Of a DNA stretch of 64,000 nucleotides, positions 36,691 through 45,612 are shown piece after piece. Positions within the stretch are counted from its first letter, which is position 1; every line of letters begins with the position of its first letter. The notes beneath the pieces were generated by a model. That model saw only the letters and a list, made by a program, of their open reading frames with translations. It searched no databases and had not been told where the DNA came from. The stretch covers positions 1,798,001 to 1,862,000 of the forward strand of contig NZ_NFUU01000001.1 of assembly GCF_002127265.1 (NCBI RefSeq), read 5' to 3'. The DNA comes from Hydrogenophaga sp. IBVHS1. Lineage in GTDB: Bacteria; Pseudomonadota; Gammaproteobacteria; Burkholderiales; Burkholderiaceae_C. The translations under genes were made by a program, and so were the position numbers.

Positions 36691-37070
36691 AGATACCCCG
36701 ATCTTCACGCCCAGTATTCCTCAACCCGATGCAGATTCAGATGCCCGTCGGCGCTTGGACCTCAATCGGCCATCGCGTGACCGGAATTCTCCTGGCCGTA
36801 GGCGTTCCGGTTAGCGTCTACCTGCTGGATCGTTCGCTGCGAAGCGAACAAGCCTTCGCCGACGTGAGCGCCATGTTCGAGCTCATGCCGGTCAAGGGCG
36901 TCGCCGTGATCCTGCTGTGGGCGCTGTCGCACCATCTGCTTGCAGGCGTCCGGCATCTGTTGTCCGATTTCAACCTGGGCTCGCCGCTGCGCGCAGCACG
37001 ACGCAGTGCATGGTTTGTGAATTTGGGCGGCGTTGCGGTCGCATTGCTCGCGGCAGGAGTCCTGCTGTGA
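36687..37070 (+). CDS. sdhC: Succinate dehydrogenase cytochrome b556 subunit
   Basis: SdhC is a membrane anchor of complex II that binds heme b and ubiquinone with SdhD. The 127-residue protein has three hydrophobic helices, the SIGHRVTGILLA motif in the first and the heme-ligand histidine region SHHLLAGVRHLLSDF in the second. Its start overlaps the CBS gene and its stop overlaps the sdhD GTG. Confidence 0.88.
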   Translation: MKIPRSSRPVFLNPMQIQMPVGAWTSIGHRVTGILLAVGVPVSVYLLDRSLRSEQAFADVSAMFELMPVKGVAVILLWALSHHLLAGVRHLLSDFNLGSPLRAARRSAWFVNLGGVAVALLAAGVLL

Positions 37071-37405
37071 AGTTACGGGCCACAGGGTTGGCGGCATGGT
37101 GGGTGCAACGGGTGAGCGCGCCATACATGCTGCTTTTCATCCTTTTTCTGCTTGCCTCCTTGCTGCTTCATCCACGCGACTCTTATGCCGAGTGGCGAGG
37201 CTGGGTCGACCACCCCGGCATGACCATCGCCATATTTTCCTTCTTCGCAGCGTTGCTGTCGCACATGTGGGTCGGCTTGCGCGATGTACTTATCGACTAC
37301 GCCCGGCCGGCAAGCCTGCGCCTATTCATGCTGTGGGTCGTGGGCGTTGCTCTCCTGGGCATGGCAGCCTGGGTTTTCTGGATTCTTCTGCGAACGCAGC
37401 GCTGA
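37067..37405 (+). CDS. sdhD: Succinate dehydrogenase membrane anchor subunit
   Basis: The 112-residue protein starts at GTG 37067, overlapping the sdhC stop (GTGA). It has three helices and the quinone/heme-site pattern SHMWVGLRDVLIDYARP expected for SdhD. There is a 40-bp gap to sdhB where most Burkholderiales have sdhA; no trace of a flavoprotein subunit is seen there. Confidence 0.82.
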   Translation: MKLRATGLAAWWVQRVSAPYMLLFILFLLASLLLHPRDSYAEWRGWVDHPGMTIAIFSFFAALLSHMWVGLRDVLIDYARPASLRLFMLWVVGVALLGMAAWVFWILLRTQR

Positions 37406-37445
37406 TGCTCTCTCGCTCTCATATGAATGCCCACTGGAGTTGCAC

Positions 37446-38183
37446 ATGAAACTTTCGATCTTCCGTTACAACCCCGAGCACGACGACAGACCGTACATGC
37501 AGGACTACGAGATAGAGCTGGTCGAAGGAGATCGCATGCTTCTGGACGTGATCCTGCGGCTTAAACGCCAGGACAACACGCTGACGTTCAGGAAGTCGTG
37601 CCGGGAAGGTGTCTGCGGCTCCGACGCCATGAACATCAACGGTCGCAACGGGCTGGCCTGCGTCACGCCTGTGCGCAGTCTGAAGGAGCCGGTGGTCCTG
37701 CGCCCTTTGCCGAGTTTTCCGATAATTCGGGATCTCGTGGTCGACATGACCAACTTCTTCAAGCAGTACCACTCGATCTCGCCGTACCTCATCAATCCAG
37801 AGCCGCCGCCAGAGAAGGAACGCCTCCAGTCGCCGGCCGAGCGCGACAAGCTGAACGGCGCCTATGAGTGCATCATGTGCGGCTGCTGCAGCAGCCAGTG
37901 CCCCTCGTTCTGGTGGAACCCGGACAAGTTCGTCGGGCCGGCGGGGTTGATACAGGCCTACCGGTTCATCTTCGACAGCCGCGACCGCGCGACCCAGCAA
38001 CGCCTGGACAATCTGAACGATGCCTACCGCCTGTTCCGCTGTCGCACTATCATGAACTGCTCCGAGGTATGTCCCAAAGGCCTTGAGCCCTCTCACGCCA
38101 TCGAGGAGATCAGGCTGAAGATGGCAAAGATTCCAGTGAAGGGCGGCGGACTCGAAATGCATCGCCCCATTTCTCCCAAATAG
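37446..38183 (+). CDS. sdhB: Succinate dehydrogenase iron-sulfur subunit (copy 1)
   Basis: The 245-residue protein binds [2Fe-2S], [4Fe-4S] and [3Fe-4S] clusters: SCREGVCGSDAMNINGRNGLAC; CIMCGCCSSQCPSFWW; and CRTIMNCSEVCPKGL (first motif spans about residues 55-76). SdhB carries electrons from the flavoprotein SdhA to quinone. It follows sdhD without sdhA. A second, diverged sdhB lies at 46383-47081. The ATG at 37446 gives MKLSIFRYNPEHD. Confidence 0.9.
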   Translation: MKLSIFRYNPEHDDRPYMQDYEIELVEGDRMLLDVILRLKRQDNTLTFRKSCREGVCGSDAMNINGRNGLACVTPVRSLKEPVVLRPLPSFPIIRDLVVDMTNFFKQYHSISPYLINPEPPPEKERLQSPAERDKLNGAYECIMCGCCSSQCPSFWWNPDKFVGPAGLIQAYRFIFDSRDRATQQRLDNLNDAYRLFRCRTIMNCSEVCPKGLEPSHAIEEIRLKMAKIPVKGGGLEMHRPISPK

Positions 38184-38193
38184 CGGAGTCGAG

Positions 38194-38784
38194 TTGATTC
38201 TTCAGCCCGGTCTTGCAAGCGACGATCTACCGACAGAAAACTCGATGGGCATCCAAAACAAGTCAACGCCGCACCAGCCTGGATCAGACGACTCTGCCAA
38301 TCAGTCGGTACTGGGCGAAGAGGACCCAGGCGCCGCCGTCGACACGATGCCATGGCTCGCGGGCGACACGCCGGGCGCAGACGGGACCTTGAATGCGTGC
38401 GGCGCTTCTGATGCCAGCCCAGAGCGCGACAAGTTAGACCGTTCGAAACAGCTTCAAAAGGCGATTTCCCGCTGGGAGAATGAGGGGGGCGCCGATGGCG
38501 ATCATGCCTCGAAGAGTGCGAAGTCCGGAGAGGTGCAAACAGAGGTTGATCTGACGAATGCTGAACTGGTGCAGTTGCAGGTTCGCGTGATCGCGCTCGA
38601 AAACTTGGTCATCGCGCTTCTCGCCGGCGCAGCCGATCAGACGCCCGACCTGGCGCGCGCGATGGCAGCCTATATTTCTCCGCGGCCGGGCTCCACTCCT
38701 CACCATCTGACGATTCATGCTGCAGCGCAAATGGTCCATCTGGTCGAGCGATCCAACTTGTTCCGTACAAAGCGGAATTCTTAG
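38194..38784 (+). CDS. Hypothetical protein with conserved C-terminal helical domain
   Basis: The up to 196-residue protein has a low-complexity acidic first half and a conserved C-terminal part (ELVQLQVRVIALENLVIALL, then PRPGSTPHHLTIHAAAQM). I recall this C-terminus from unnamed Burkholderiales proteins, but no function is known. A TTG at 38194 with CGGAG upstream, or the ATG at 38245, could start it. It is only 10 bp after sdhB and may be co-transcribed. Confidence 0.55.
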   Translation: MILQPGLASDDLPTENSMGIQNKSTPHQPGSDDSANQSVLGEEDPGAAVDTMPWLAGDTPGADGTLNACGASDASPERDKLDRSKQLQKAISRWENEGGADGDHASKSAKSGEVQTEVDLTNAELVQLQVRVIALENLVIALLAGAADQTPDLARAMAAYISPRPGSTPHHLTIHAAAQMVHLVERSNLFRTKRNS

Positions 38785-38925
38785 AACTTATCCGTAGATT
38801 TTGTTGATCTTCAACGGCACTTTGCGAAACGCGACGATGCCTGCGGCGATGGGGCGTCTTGCGCGCAAAGCGTACCGTGTGCGGGCAATCGAATGATTGC
38901 TACTACTAGCCTGACCCTGTGAGCC

Positions 38926-40188
38926 TCAGAACAAGACACGACTGCGCAGCGTTCCGGGCACCTCGGCCAGCTGGGTCAAAGCCAGCTCCGAGTGGGCTGC
39001 ATCGATGTCCATCACCACGTAACCCACATCCTCGCGCGTCTGAAGATATTGGGCGGCAATATTGATGTGGTGATCGGAAAAAATGCCGTTGATGCTGGAG
39101 AGCACGCCGGGCACATTGCGATGGATGTGGAGCAGTCGGTGCTTGCCCGGGTGCGCTGGCAGGGCCACCTCGGGAAAGTTGACCGCCGAGGTGGTGGTGC
39201 CGTTGTCGCTGTACTTGACGAGTTTTTCCGCTACCTCTACGCCGATGTTCTCCTGCGCTTCCAACGTAGAGCCGCCAATGTGGGGCGTGAGAATCACGTT
39301 GTCCAGACCGCGCAAGGGCGACTCGAAGCTGTCATGGTTGCTGTGCGGCTCCTGCGGGAACACGTCAATGGCGGCACCCATCAGAGTCTTGCGCTGCAAC
39401 GCGCTGGCCAGCGCATCAAGCTTTACCACACTGCCGCGCGAGGCGTTGATCAACACCGCGTTCGGCTTCATGAGCGCGATGTGTGGCGCGTCGATCATCC
39501 ATTGCGTATCGGCTGTTTCTGGCACATGAAGACTCACCACGTCAGAGGTGGTCAACAACTCGGCCAGGCTGGTCAGCGGCCGCGAATTGCCCATTGGAAG
39601 CTTGGTGGCGATGTCAAAGAACACCACCTTCATCCCGAGGGCCTCGGCGAGCACGGACAACTGGGTGCCGATAGCTCCATAGCCCACGATGCCCAACGTC
39701 TTGCCTCGGATTTCGTACGCGTTGCTGGCCGATTTCAACCAGCCTCCTCGATGGGCTGCGGCGTTCTTTTCGGGAATGCCACGCATCAACAGAATGGCTT
39801 CGGCGAGCACCAGTTCTGCGACGGATCGGGTGTTGGAGAACGGCGCGTTGAACACCGCAATACCGCGTTCACGCGCCGCGGCCAGATCCACCTGGTTGGT
39901 GCCAATGCAGAAGCAACCCACGGCCGTCATCCGGTTGGCATGGGCCAGCACCTCGGCTGTGAGCTGGGTGCGCGACCGGATGCCCACGAAATGGGCATCC
40001 GCGATCCGGGCTTTAAGCTCGTCGTCTGGCACCGCGCTAGGAAAGTTCTCGATCTGTGAGTAGCCTGCCGCCTTTAGCACGGTAACGGCCGAGGGGTGAA
40101 TGCCCTCGAGCAGCAGAAAGCGGATCTTGTTCTTGTCGATCGATGTTTTGGGGCTGGCCGGCGAAGCCGTGGTGAGGGTGCTGGTCAT
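38926..40188 (-). CDS. serA: D-3-phosphoglycerate dehydrogenase
   Basis: SerA oxidises 3-phosphoglycerate in the first step of serine synthesis. The 420-residue protein has the NAD-binding GIVGYGAIGTQLSVLAEALG motif, catalytic Arg/Glu/His context (NASRGSVV, TPHIGGST) and a C-terminal ACT domain (HRNVPGVLSSINGIFSDHHI) for serine feedback. Length fits the E. coli-type enzyme (410). It is monocistronic and convergent with the hypothetical gene. Confidence 0.93.
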   Translation of the reverse strand: MTSTLTTASPASPKTSIDKNKIRFLLLEGIHPSAVTVLKAAGYSQIENFPSAVPDDELKARIADAHFVGIRSRTQLTAEVLAHANRMTAVGCFCIGTNQVDLAAARERGIAVFNAPFSNTRSVAELVLAEAILLMRGIPEKNAAAHRGGWLKSASNAYEIRGKTLGIVGYGAIGTQLSVLAEALGMKVVFFDIATKLPMGNSRPLTSLAELLTTSDVVSLHVPETADTQWMIDAPHIALMKPNAVLINASRGSVVKLDALASALQRKTLMGAAIDVFPQEPHSNHDSFESPLRGLDNVILTPHIGGSTLEAQENIGVEVAEKLVKYSDNGTTTSAVNFPEVALPAHPGKHRLLHIHRNVPGVLSSINGIFSDHHINIAAQYLQTREDVGYVVMDIDAAHSELALTQLAEVPGTLRSRVLF

Positions 40189-40332
40189 AGTTGGTCAATA
40201 TAGAGGGCGCGCAGGAACGAAGTGGTTCGCTCGGTGCGTCTCCCATTCAACAAAGGGGCATTGGCTTGTTCCCGAGCTGGCCAGACAGCACCACTTCTCC
40301 AACCACCAGATGAACCTGGAAACGAGGCGGCA

Positions 40333-41889
40333 TCACGCTTTGAGCCCCAGCCGACGCGCCAGTTTATGCAGATTGCTGGGATCCAGTTCCAACTGGCGCG
40401 CGGCTGCCGCCCAGTTGTCCTCATGCGACGCGAGTGCTTGCTGGATCGCCTGGCGCTGGCAGGCCTCGACGACCTCGTGCATCGAAGGCAGGCGCGAAGT
40501 GGAGACCGTTGCACAGATGTCTTGATCTGAAACCGCTCCCGTGCCGACAGGCATCTCCAGGGCATCCAGGTCCAGCATGTCCGCGCTCAGCGAGACGATT
40601 TCGTTTCTGTCCGCGCCCCGACTCACGGCTTTCAACGCCGCGCGACTGACCACGTGCTCTAGTTCGCGCACGTTGCCCGGCCAGCTGTAGCGACGCAGCG
40701 CACCCTCCGCTTCAGCCGACAGGCGCAGGCTGCGCAGTCCAAGCCGCGCGCGGTTGAGCTCCAGAAACCGCCCGGCCAGCAACAGCACGTCGTTGCCGCG
40801 CTCGCGCAGAGGCGGAATCAGGATGGGGTAGACCGACAACCGGTGGTACAGATCGGCGCGAAACGAGCCGTCACGCACGTGCTCGCGCAAGCTGCGGTTG
40901 GTCGCGGCAATCACGCGCACATTCACGCGCCGCGGTTGGTCCGCGCCCAGGCGCTGGATTTCCCCGTTTTGCAGGGTGCGAAGCAGCTTGGCCTGGATCG
41001 ACAGCGGCAACTCACCCACTTCGTCCAGAAACAGCGTGCCCCCCTCCGCCGCTTCGAAGCGACCGGGGCGGTCATTCACCGCACCAGAGAACGCACCTCG
41101 CGCATGGCCGAACAGTTCACTCTCCGCCAGGGACTCCGGCAATGCGGCGCAGTTGACATGCACCAATGGCTTGCCCGCTTGCCGAGAAAGGCGGTGCAAG
41201 CGCTGCGCAAACAGCTCTTTACCCACGCCCGTTTCACCCAGCAGCAGCACGGGAAGTTCGGAATCGGCGACCACCTGCAGTTCATGGAGCAGGTGTGTGA
41301 TGGCTCCGCTCTGGCTCAGAATTTCGCTGTCCTCGCGTTGTACCGGTGCACCCGCCGGCCACGTGCCTCCCGACAAACGCAAGCCGCGAATCTCCGCTTC
41401 GAGACGGGTAACGCGTACCGCAGCCTCCACCGCACAGGCGAGTTGAGCCAGAGCGCTCTGAGCCTGCGCATCGAAGGCCCCGATCTCCAATGCGTCCAGC
41501 GTGATCACGCCCCAGCGCTCGCCCTCCACGTCCAGCGCCATACCCATGCAATCGTGCACCGGCATCGGCTCTCCAACGCGCCCGGCAATCAGACCGTCAT
41601 AGGGATCGGGCAACACGCTGTCGTGGTGGAAGCAAGTGACACCGCGCCGCTGCAGGATGGCCCCAAGTCTCGGATGGTCCTTGACGGCAAAACGGCGCCC
41701 CAATGCGTCATTGACCAGTCCGTCCACGGCGAGCGGGCGAAGGTGCTCGTCCTCCAGCTTGAGCAACGCCACCGCACCACACCTGAAATATGCGCGCAGG
41801 CTACCCACGAGCCGTTGCAGGCGCACCGCCACCGGCAGGTCGGCCACCAGGTCAGTCAGCAAGAGAAGGTGTATCGCGGAAGTGGTCAT
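40333..41889 (-). CDS. norR: NO-responsive sigma-54 activator NorR
   Basis: NorR senses nitric oxide through a mononuclear iron in its GAF domain and activates sigma-54 promoters of NO-reductase genes. The 518-residue protein has an N-terminal GAF domain (about 20-170), an AAA+ domain with Walker A GETGVGKE (218-225), the sigma-54 contact loop GAFSGA (265-270; GAFTGA is usual) and a Fis-type HTH (about 475-518). It is divergent from ric/norA-norB; one of three NorR sites overlaps its own start, which implies autoregulation. Confidence 0.93.
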   Translation of the reverse strand: MTTSAIHLLLLTDLVADLPVAVRLQRLVGSLRAYFRCGAVALLKLEDEHLRPLAVDGLVNDALGRRFAVKDHPRLGAILQRRGVTCFHHDSVLPDPYDGLIAGRVGEPMPVHDCMGMALDVEGERWGVITLDALEIGAFDAQAQSALAQLACAVEAAVRVTRLEAEIRGLRLSGGTWPAGAPVQREDSEILSQSGAITHLLHELQVVADSELPVLLLGETGVGKELFAQRLHRLSRQAGKPLVHVNCAALPESLAESELFGHARGAFSGAVNDRPGRFEAAEGGTLFLDEVGELPLSIQAKLLRTLQNGEIQRLGADQPRRVNVRVIAATNRSLREHVRDGSFRADLYHRLSVYPILIPPLRERGNDVLLLAGRFLELNRARLGLRSLRLSAEAEGALRRYSWPGNVRELEHVVSRAALKAVSRGADRNEIVSLSADMLDLDALEMPVGTGAVSDQDICATVSTSRLPSMHEVVEACQRQAIQQALASHEDNWAAAARQLELDPSNLHKLARRLGLKA

Positions 41890-41939
41890 ATGTACCTTGC
41901 ATGGTACGCGCTACCATTTTTTTCGAGGTCGTAAATACC
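41884..41939. promoter_or_regulatory. Three GGT-N7-ACC NorR-binding sites
   Basis: GGT-N7-ACC occurs at 41884-41896 (over the norR start), 41903-41915 and 41927-41939. This is the inverted-repeat core known for NorR of Ralstonia eutropha, where three sites also lie between norR and norA. They sit 40-95 bp upstream of the sigma-54 promoter, as expected for an enhancer. Confidence 0.85.
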
Positions 41940-41956
41940 ATCAATTTGTCAAGCCA

Positions 41957-41970
41957 TTGATTCATATCAA
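41957..41970. promoter_or_regulatory. Perfect FNR/ANR box
   Basis: TTGATTCATATCAA matches TTGAT-N4-ATCAA exactly. It lies between the NorR sites and the sigma-54 promoter, so oxygen-dependent control by an FNR/DNR protein may be added to NO control. Confidence 0.8.
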
Positions 41971-41978
41971 GTTTTTCC

Positions 41979-41994
41979 TGGCATGCCATTCGCA
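41979..41994 (+). promoter_or_regulatory. Sigma-54 promoter of the ric-norB operon
   Basis: TGGCATGCCATTCGCA has the invariant GG and GC dinucleotides 10 bp apart (-24/-12). It lies about 80 bp upstream of the ric start and downstream of the NorR sites. Confidence 0.75.
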
Positions 41995-42076
41995 TAGTCG
42001 GGAAGTACCTGTGGCACGCGCAGACCTCGCTGGCGGCGCCCCGTCCTCAATCCCGATTTCACCAAAGGAGCACATG

Positions 42077-42754
42077 ATGGAATTCATCGACCAATCCCTG
42101 GGCCAGCTCGCGCGGCGCATCGCAGGCGCGACGCGCGTGTTTGATGCTTACCAGCTCGACTTTTGCTGTGGCGGCAGCCAGTCGCTGCGTTCCGCCGCCG
42201 CGGCGGCGGGCGTGGACACGGCGCCCATCGTCGACGAACTGCAAACGCTGGAAGGCCGCGCCGCTGTCAGCGGAGAGCGTGACTGGGGCGGAGCCACACC
42301 CACCGAGCTGGTGGACCACATCCTGACGCGCTACCACGCCGTGCACCGCGAGCAGTTGCCCGAGCTGATCCGCCTGGCGCGCAAGGTCGAGCAGGTGCAT
42401 GGCGAGCGCGCCGACTGCCCGAACGGTCTGGCCGACCACCTCGCGGCGATGGCACAGGAGCTCGAAAGCCACATGCGCAAGGAAGAGGACGTGCTGTTTC
42501 CCATGATCGTGCGCGGCCATGGCGCGATAGCCGGTGCACCGATCACCGTGATGCGCATGGAACACGACGAGCACGGTGTTGCCTTGCGCCGGCTGGAAGA
42601 GCTGACGGATGGCATCACACCACCACGCGCCGCCTGCACCATGTGGCGCGCGCTCTACGCCGGCTTGAGGACTTTCCGCCAGGACCTGATGGCACACATC
42701 CACACCGAAAACAACATCCTGTTCGAGCGCTTCGCGCCGGCAGAGGTGCATTGA
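42077..42754 (+). CDS. norA: Di-iron repair protein RIC/NorA (YtfE, ScdA family)
   Basis: The 225-residue hemerythrin-like protein helps repair iron-sulfur clusters damaged by NO and binds NO or iron. It has the N-terminal ScdA motif DFCCGG (residues 28-33) and the di-iron histidines and glutamates in HILTRYHAVHREQL, HMRKEEDVLFPMI, EHDEHG and HIHTENNILF. AAAGGAG favours ATG 42077 over 42074. It is first gene of the NorR-controlled operon, as norA is in Ralstonia. Confidence 0.9.
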   Translation: MEFIDQSLGQLARRIAGATRVFDAYQLDFCCGGSQSLRSAAAAAGVDTAPIVDELQTLEGRAAVSGERDWGGATPTELVDHILTRYHAVHREQLPELIRLARKVEQVHGERADCPNGLADHLAAMAQELESHMRKEEDVLFPMIVRGHGAIAGAPITVMRMEHDEHGVALRRLEELTDGITPPRAACTMWRALYAGLRTFRQDLMAHIHTENNILFERFAPAEVH

Positions 42755-42767
42755 CCAAGGAGAAGTT

Positions 42768-45050
42768 ATGGGTCCGTACAAAAAACTCTGGTTCACGCTG
42801 ATCGGCGTGTTGATCGTCACCTTCTCGCTGCTGGGCTACTACGGCTCCGAGATCTACCGCCAGGCCCCGCCCATTCCCATGCAGGTGGTCACGGATGAGG
42901 GCACGCCGTTGTTCGGCAAGGAGGACATCCTCGATGGCCAGACCGCATGGCAGTCGGTCGGCGGGATGCAGTTGGGCTCCATCTGGGGTCACGGCGCCTA
43001 CCAGGCGCCCGACTGGACAGCCGATTGGCTCCACCGCGAATTGATGGCCTGGTTGGAGCTGGCCGCGCAGCAAACGCATGGAAAGGCTTACGCCGCGCTC
43101 GACGGTCCGTCGCAAGCGGCGCTGCGCGAGCAACTCAAAGCCGAGTACCGCGCCAACCGTGTCGATGCAGCACAGGTGCTGAAACTCTCCGGGCGCCGAG
43201 CACAGGCCATTGCCCAGACCGCCGCCTACTACGACCAGCTGTTCTCCGACGCGCCCGCGCTGCAGAAGAGCCGCGAGCACTTCGCGATGAAAGAAAACAC
43301 ACTGCCCAGCGCCGAGCGGCGCCAGCAGATGACGCGGTTCTTCTTCTGGACCGCCTGGGCCGCCGCAACAGAGCGGCCTGGCCAGAAGGTCACCTACACC
43401 AACAACTGGCCGCACGAGCCCCTGATCGGCAACCAGCCGAGCACCGAGAACATCGTCTGGTCCATCGCCAGCATCGTCGTGCTGCTGGCAGGCGTGGGAT
43501 TTCTGATCTGGGCCTGGGCCTTCCTGCGCCGCCACGACGAGCCACTGCCCGAGCCTGCCGTGCGCGACCCATTGACCACGTTCGCGCTCACACCATCACA
43601 ACGCGGCCTTGGCAAGTACCTGTTCCTGGTGGTGGCGCTGTTCGTGTTCCAGGTGTTCATCGGTGGTTTCACCGCGCACTACACCGTCGAGGGGCAGCAG
43701 TTCTACGGCATCGACGTTTCGCGCTGGTTCCCGTACTCGCTGACACGCACCTGGCACATCCAGGCCGCGCTGTTCTGGATCGCCACCGGCTTCCTTGCCG
43801 TGGGCCTGTTCCTCGCGCCGCTGATCAACGGCGGCAAGGATCCGAAGCTCCAGAAGGTCGGCGTGGACGTGTTGTTCTGGGCGCTGGTCGTGGTCGTGGT
43901 GGGTTCCTTCATCGGGAACTACCTGGCCATTGCGCAGGTGATGCCGCCCGAGTGGAGCTTCTGGCTCGGCCACCAGGGCTACGAGTATGTGGACCTGGGG
44001 CGCTTGTGGCAGATCGGCAAGTTCGTCGGCATCCTGCTGTGGCTGGTGCTGATGTTGCGCGGTGTCGTGCCGGCCCTGCTGAAGCCGGGTGGCGACAAGA
44101 ACCTGCTGGCGCTGCTGACCGCCTCGGTGGGCGCCATTGGCTTGTTCTACGGTGCCGGCCTGTTCTATGGCGAGCGCACGCACCTCTCGGTGATGGAGTA
44201 CTGGCGCTGGTGGGTGGTGCACCTCTGGGTCGAAGGCTTCTTCGAGGTCTTCGCCACGACAGCGCTGGCCTTCATCTTCTCCACGCTTGGCCTGGTGTCG
44301 GTGCGCATGGCCACCGCAGCCAGCCTGGCCTCGGCCTCGCTGTTCATGCTGGGCGGCATTCCCGGCACGTTCCACCACATGTACTTCGCCGGCACCACCA
44401 CCCCGGTGATGGCGGTCGGTGCCAGCTTCAGCGCGCTCGAGGTAGTACCGCTGATCGTCCTGGGCCACGAGGCATGGGAGAACTGGCGCCTGAAGGCCCG
44501 TGCACCCTGGATGGACAACCTGAAGTGGCCGCTGATGTGTTTTGTCGCGGTCGCGTTCTGGAACATGCTGGGCGCCGGCGTCTTCGGCTTCATGATCAAC
44601 CCGCCGATCGCGCTGTACTACATCCAGGGGCTCAACACCACGCCGGTGCACGCTCACGCCGCGCTCTTCGGGGTCTACGGTTTTCTGGCGCTGGGCTTCA
44701 CGCTGCTCGTGCTGCGTTACCTGCGTCCGGTACTGGCTTTCAGCGAACCGCTGATGAAAACCGCCTTCTGGGGTCTCAACGCCGGCCTGGTGCTGATGAT
44801 CTTCACCAGCCTGCTGCCTATCGGCATCATTCAATTCCATGCCAGCGTCAACGTGGGCCTGTGGTACGCGCGCAGTGAGGAGTTCATGCAGCAACCGCTG
44901 CTGCAAAACCTGCGCTGGGTGCGCACCTTCGGTGACATCGTGTTCATCGTGGGCGCCCTCGCAATGTCCATGCAGGTGGTGCTGGGTTTGCTTGGCAAAT
45001 CGCCCGCGCGGGTGCACCCAGGGCAACGCCTGAGTGATGTCCGCGGTTAA
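42768..45050 (+). CDS. norB: Quinol-dependent nitric oxide reductase
   Basis: The single-subunit qNor reduces 2 NO to N2O with electrons from quinol. The 760-residue protein has an extra N-terminal helix plus a ~200-residue periplasmic domain (cytochrome-c-like but with no CxxCH) and then 12 helices of the heme-copper NorB type, including HIQAALFWIATGFLAVGLFL, WWVVHLWVEGFFE, GTFHHMYFAG and HAHAALFGVYG ligand regions. It follows ric by 13 bp. It could support NO detoxification without a full denitrification chain. Confidence 0.93.
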   Translation: MGPYKKLWFTLIGVLIVTFSLLGYYGSEIYRQAPPIPMQVVTDEGTPLFGKEDILDGQTAWQSVGGMQLGSIWGHGAYQAPDWTADWLHRELMAWLELAAQQTHGKAYAALDGPSQAALREQLKAEYRANRVDAAQVLKLSGRRAQAIAQTAAYYDQLFSDAPALQKSREHFAMKENTLPSAERRQQMTRFFFWTAWAAATERPGQKVTYTNNWPHEPLIGNQPSTENIVWSIASIVVLLAGVGFLIWAWAFLRRHDEPLPEPAVRDPLTTFALTPSQRGLGKYLFLVVALFVFQVFIGGFTAHYTVEGQQFYGIDVSRWFPYSLTRTWHIQAALFWIATGFLAVGLFLAPLINGGKDPKLQKVGVDVLFWALVVVVVGSFIGNYLAIAQVMPPEWSFWLGHQGYEYVDLGRLWQIGKFVGILLWLVLMLRGVVPALLKPGGDKNLLALLTASVGAIGLFYGAGLFYGERTHLSVMEYWRWWVVHLWVEGFFEVFATTALAFIFSTLGLVSVRMATAASLASASLFMLGGIPGTFHHMYFAGTTTPVMAVGASFSALEVVPLIVLGHEAWENWRLKARAPWMDNLKWPLMCFVAVAFWNMLGAGVFGFMINPPIALYYIQGLNTTPVHAHAALFGVYGFLALGFTLLVLRYLRPVLAFSEPLMKTAFWGLNAGLVLMIFTSLLPIGIIQFHASVNVGLWYARSEEFMQQPLLQNLRWVRTFGDIVFIVGALAMSMQVVLGLLGKSPARVHPGQRLSDVRG

Positions 45051-45122
45051 GGGCTCGTGCTCTGGCGCAAGCACTTCGGAGCTGCACCACCCATTCGAAT
45101 TTTTAACGCAAAGGAGAAAACC

Positions 45123-45575
45123 ATGAACATGAGAAACACCACGGCCATGTTGTTGGCCGCTCTGCTCGCTGGCCCCGTGTTGGCCGCGACGTGCGACGTC
45201 GAGATCGAAAGCAACGACGCGATGCAGTTCAACAAGAACAGCGTCGCGGTGCCGGCCAATTGCAAGCAGTTCACGGTCAAGCTCAAGCACGTGGGCAAGC
45301 TGCCCAAGGCCGCCATGGGACACAACTGGGTGCTGACCAAGGCGGCCGACGCTCAAGGCGTGGCTACCGACGGCATCCCGGCGGGGCTGGACAAAGCGTA
45401 TGTCAAAGCGGGCGATACCCGCGTGATCGCGCACACCAAGGTCATCGGCGGTGGCGAATCCGATGCGGTGAGCGTTGACGTGGCCAAGCTCAAGGCTGGC
45501 GAGAGCTATGCCTGGTTCTGCTCGTTCCCGGGCCACTCGGCCATCATGAAGGGCACCCTGACACTGGCCAAGTAA
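45123..45575 (+). CDS. azu: Azurin
   Basis: Azurin is a periplasmic type-1 copper electron carrier. The 150-residue precursor has a ~21-residue signal peptide ([12 protein letters not shown]) and the copper ligands in MGHNW (His), and [16 protein letters not shown] (Cys, His, Met). AAAGGAG precedes the ATG. As part of the nor operon it may carry electrons from the bc1 complex to the CcoNO-type oxidase nearby or to other acceptors. Confidence 0.94.
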   Translation: MNMRNTTAMLLAALLAGPVLAATCDVEIESNDAMQFNKNSVAVPANCKQFTVKLKHVGKLPKAAMGHNWVLTKAADAQGVATDGIPAGLDKAYVKAGDTRVIAHTKVIGGGESDAVSVDVAKLKAGESYAWFCSFPGHSAIMKGTLTLAK

Positions 45576-45612
45576 GCATCGGCGTCGGCAAGCGCCACAC
45601 GGAGAGACCGCC

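Noticed and set aside
37406..37445. Search for remains of sdhA between sdhD and sdhB.
   Set aside because: The 40-bp gap has no coding match; sdhA is simply absent here.
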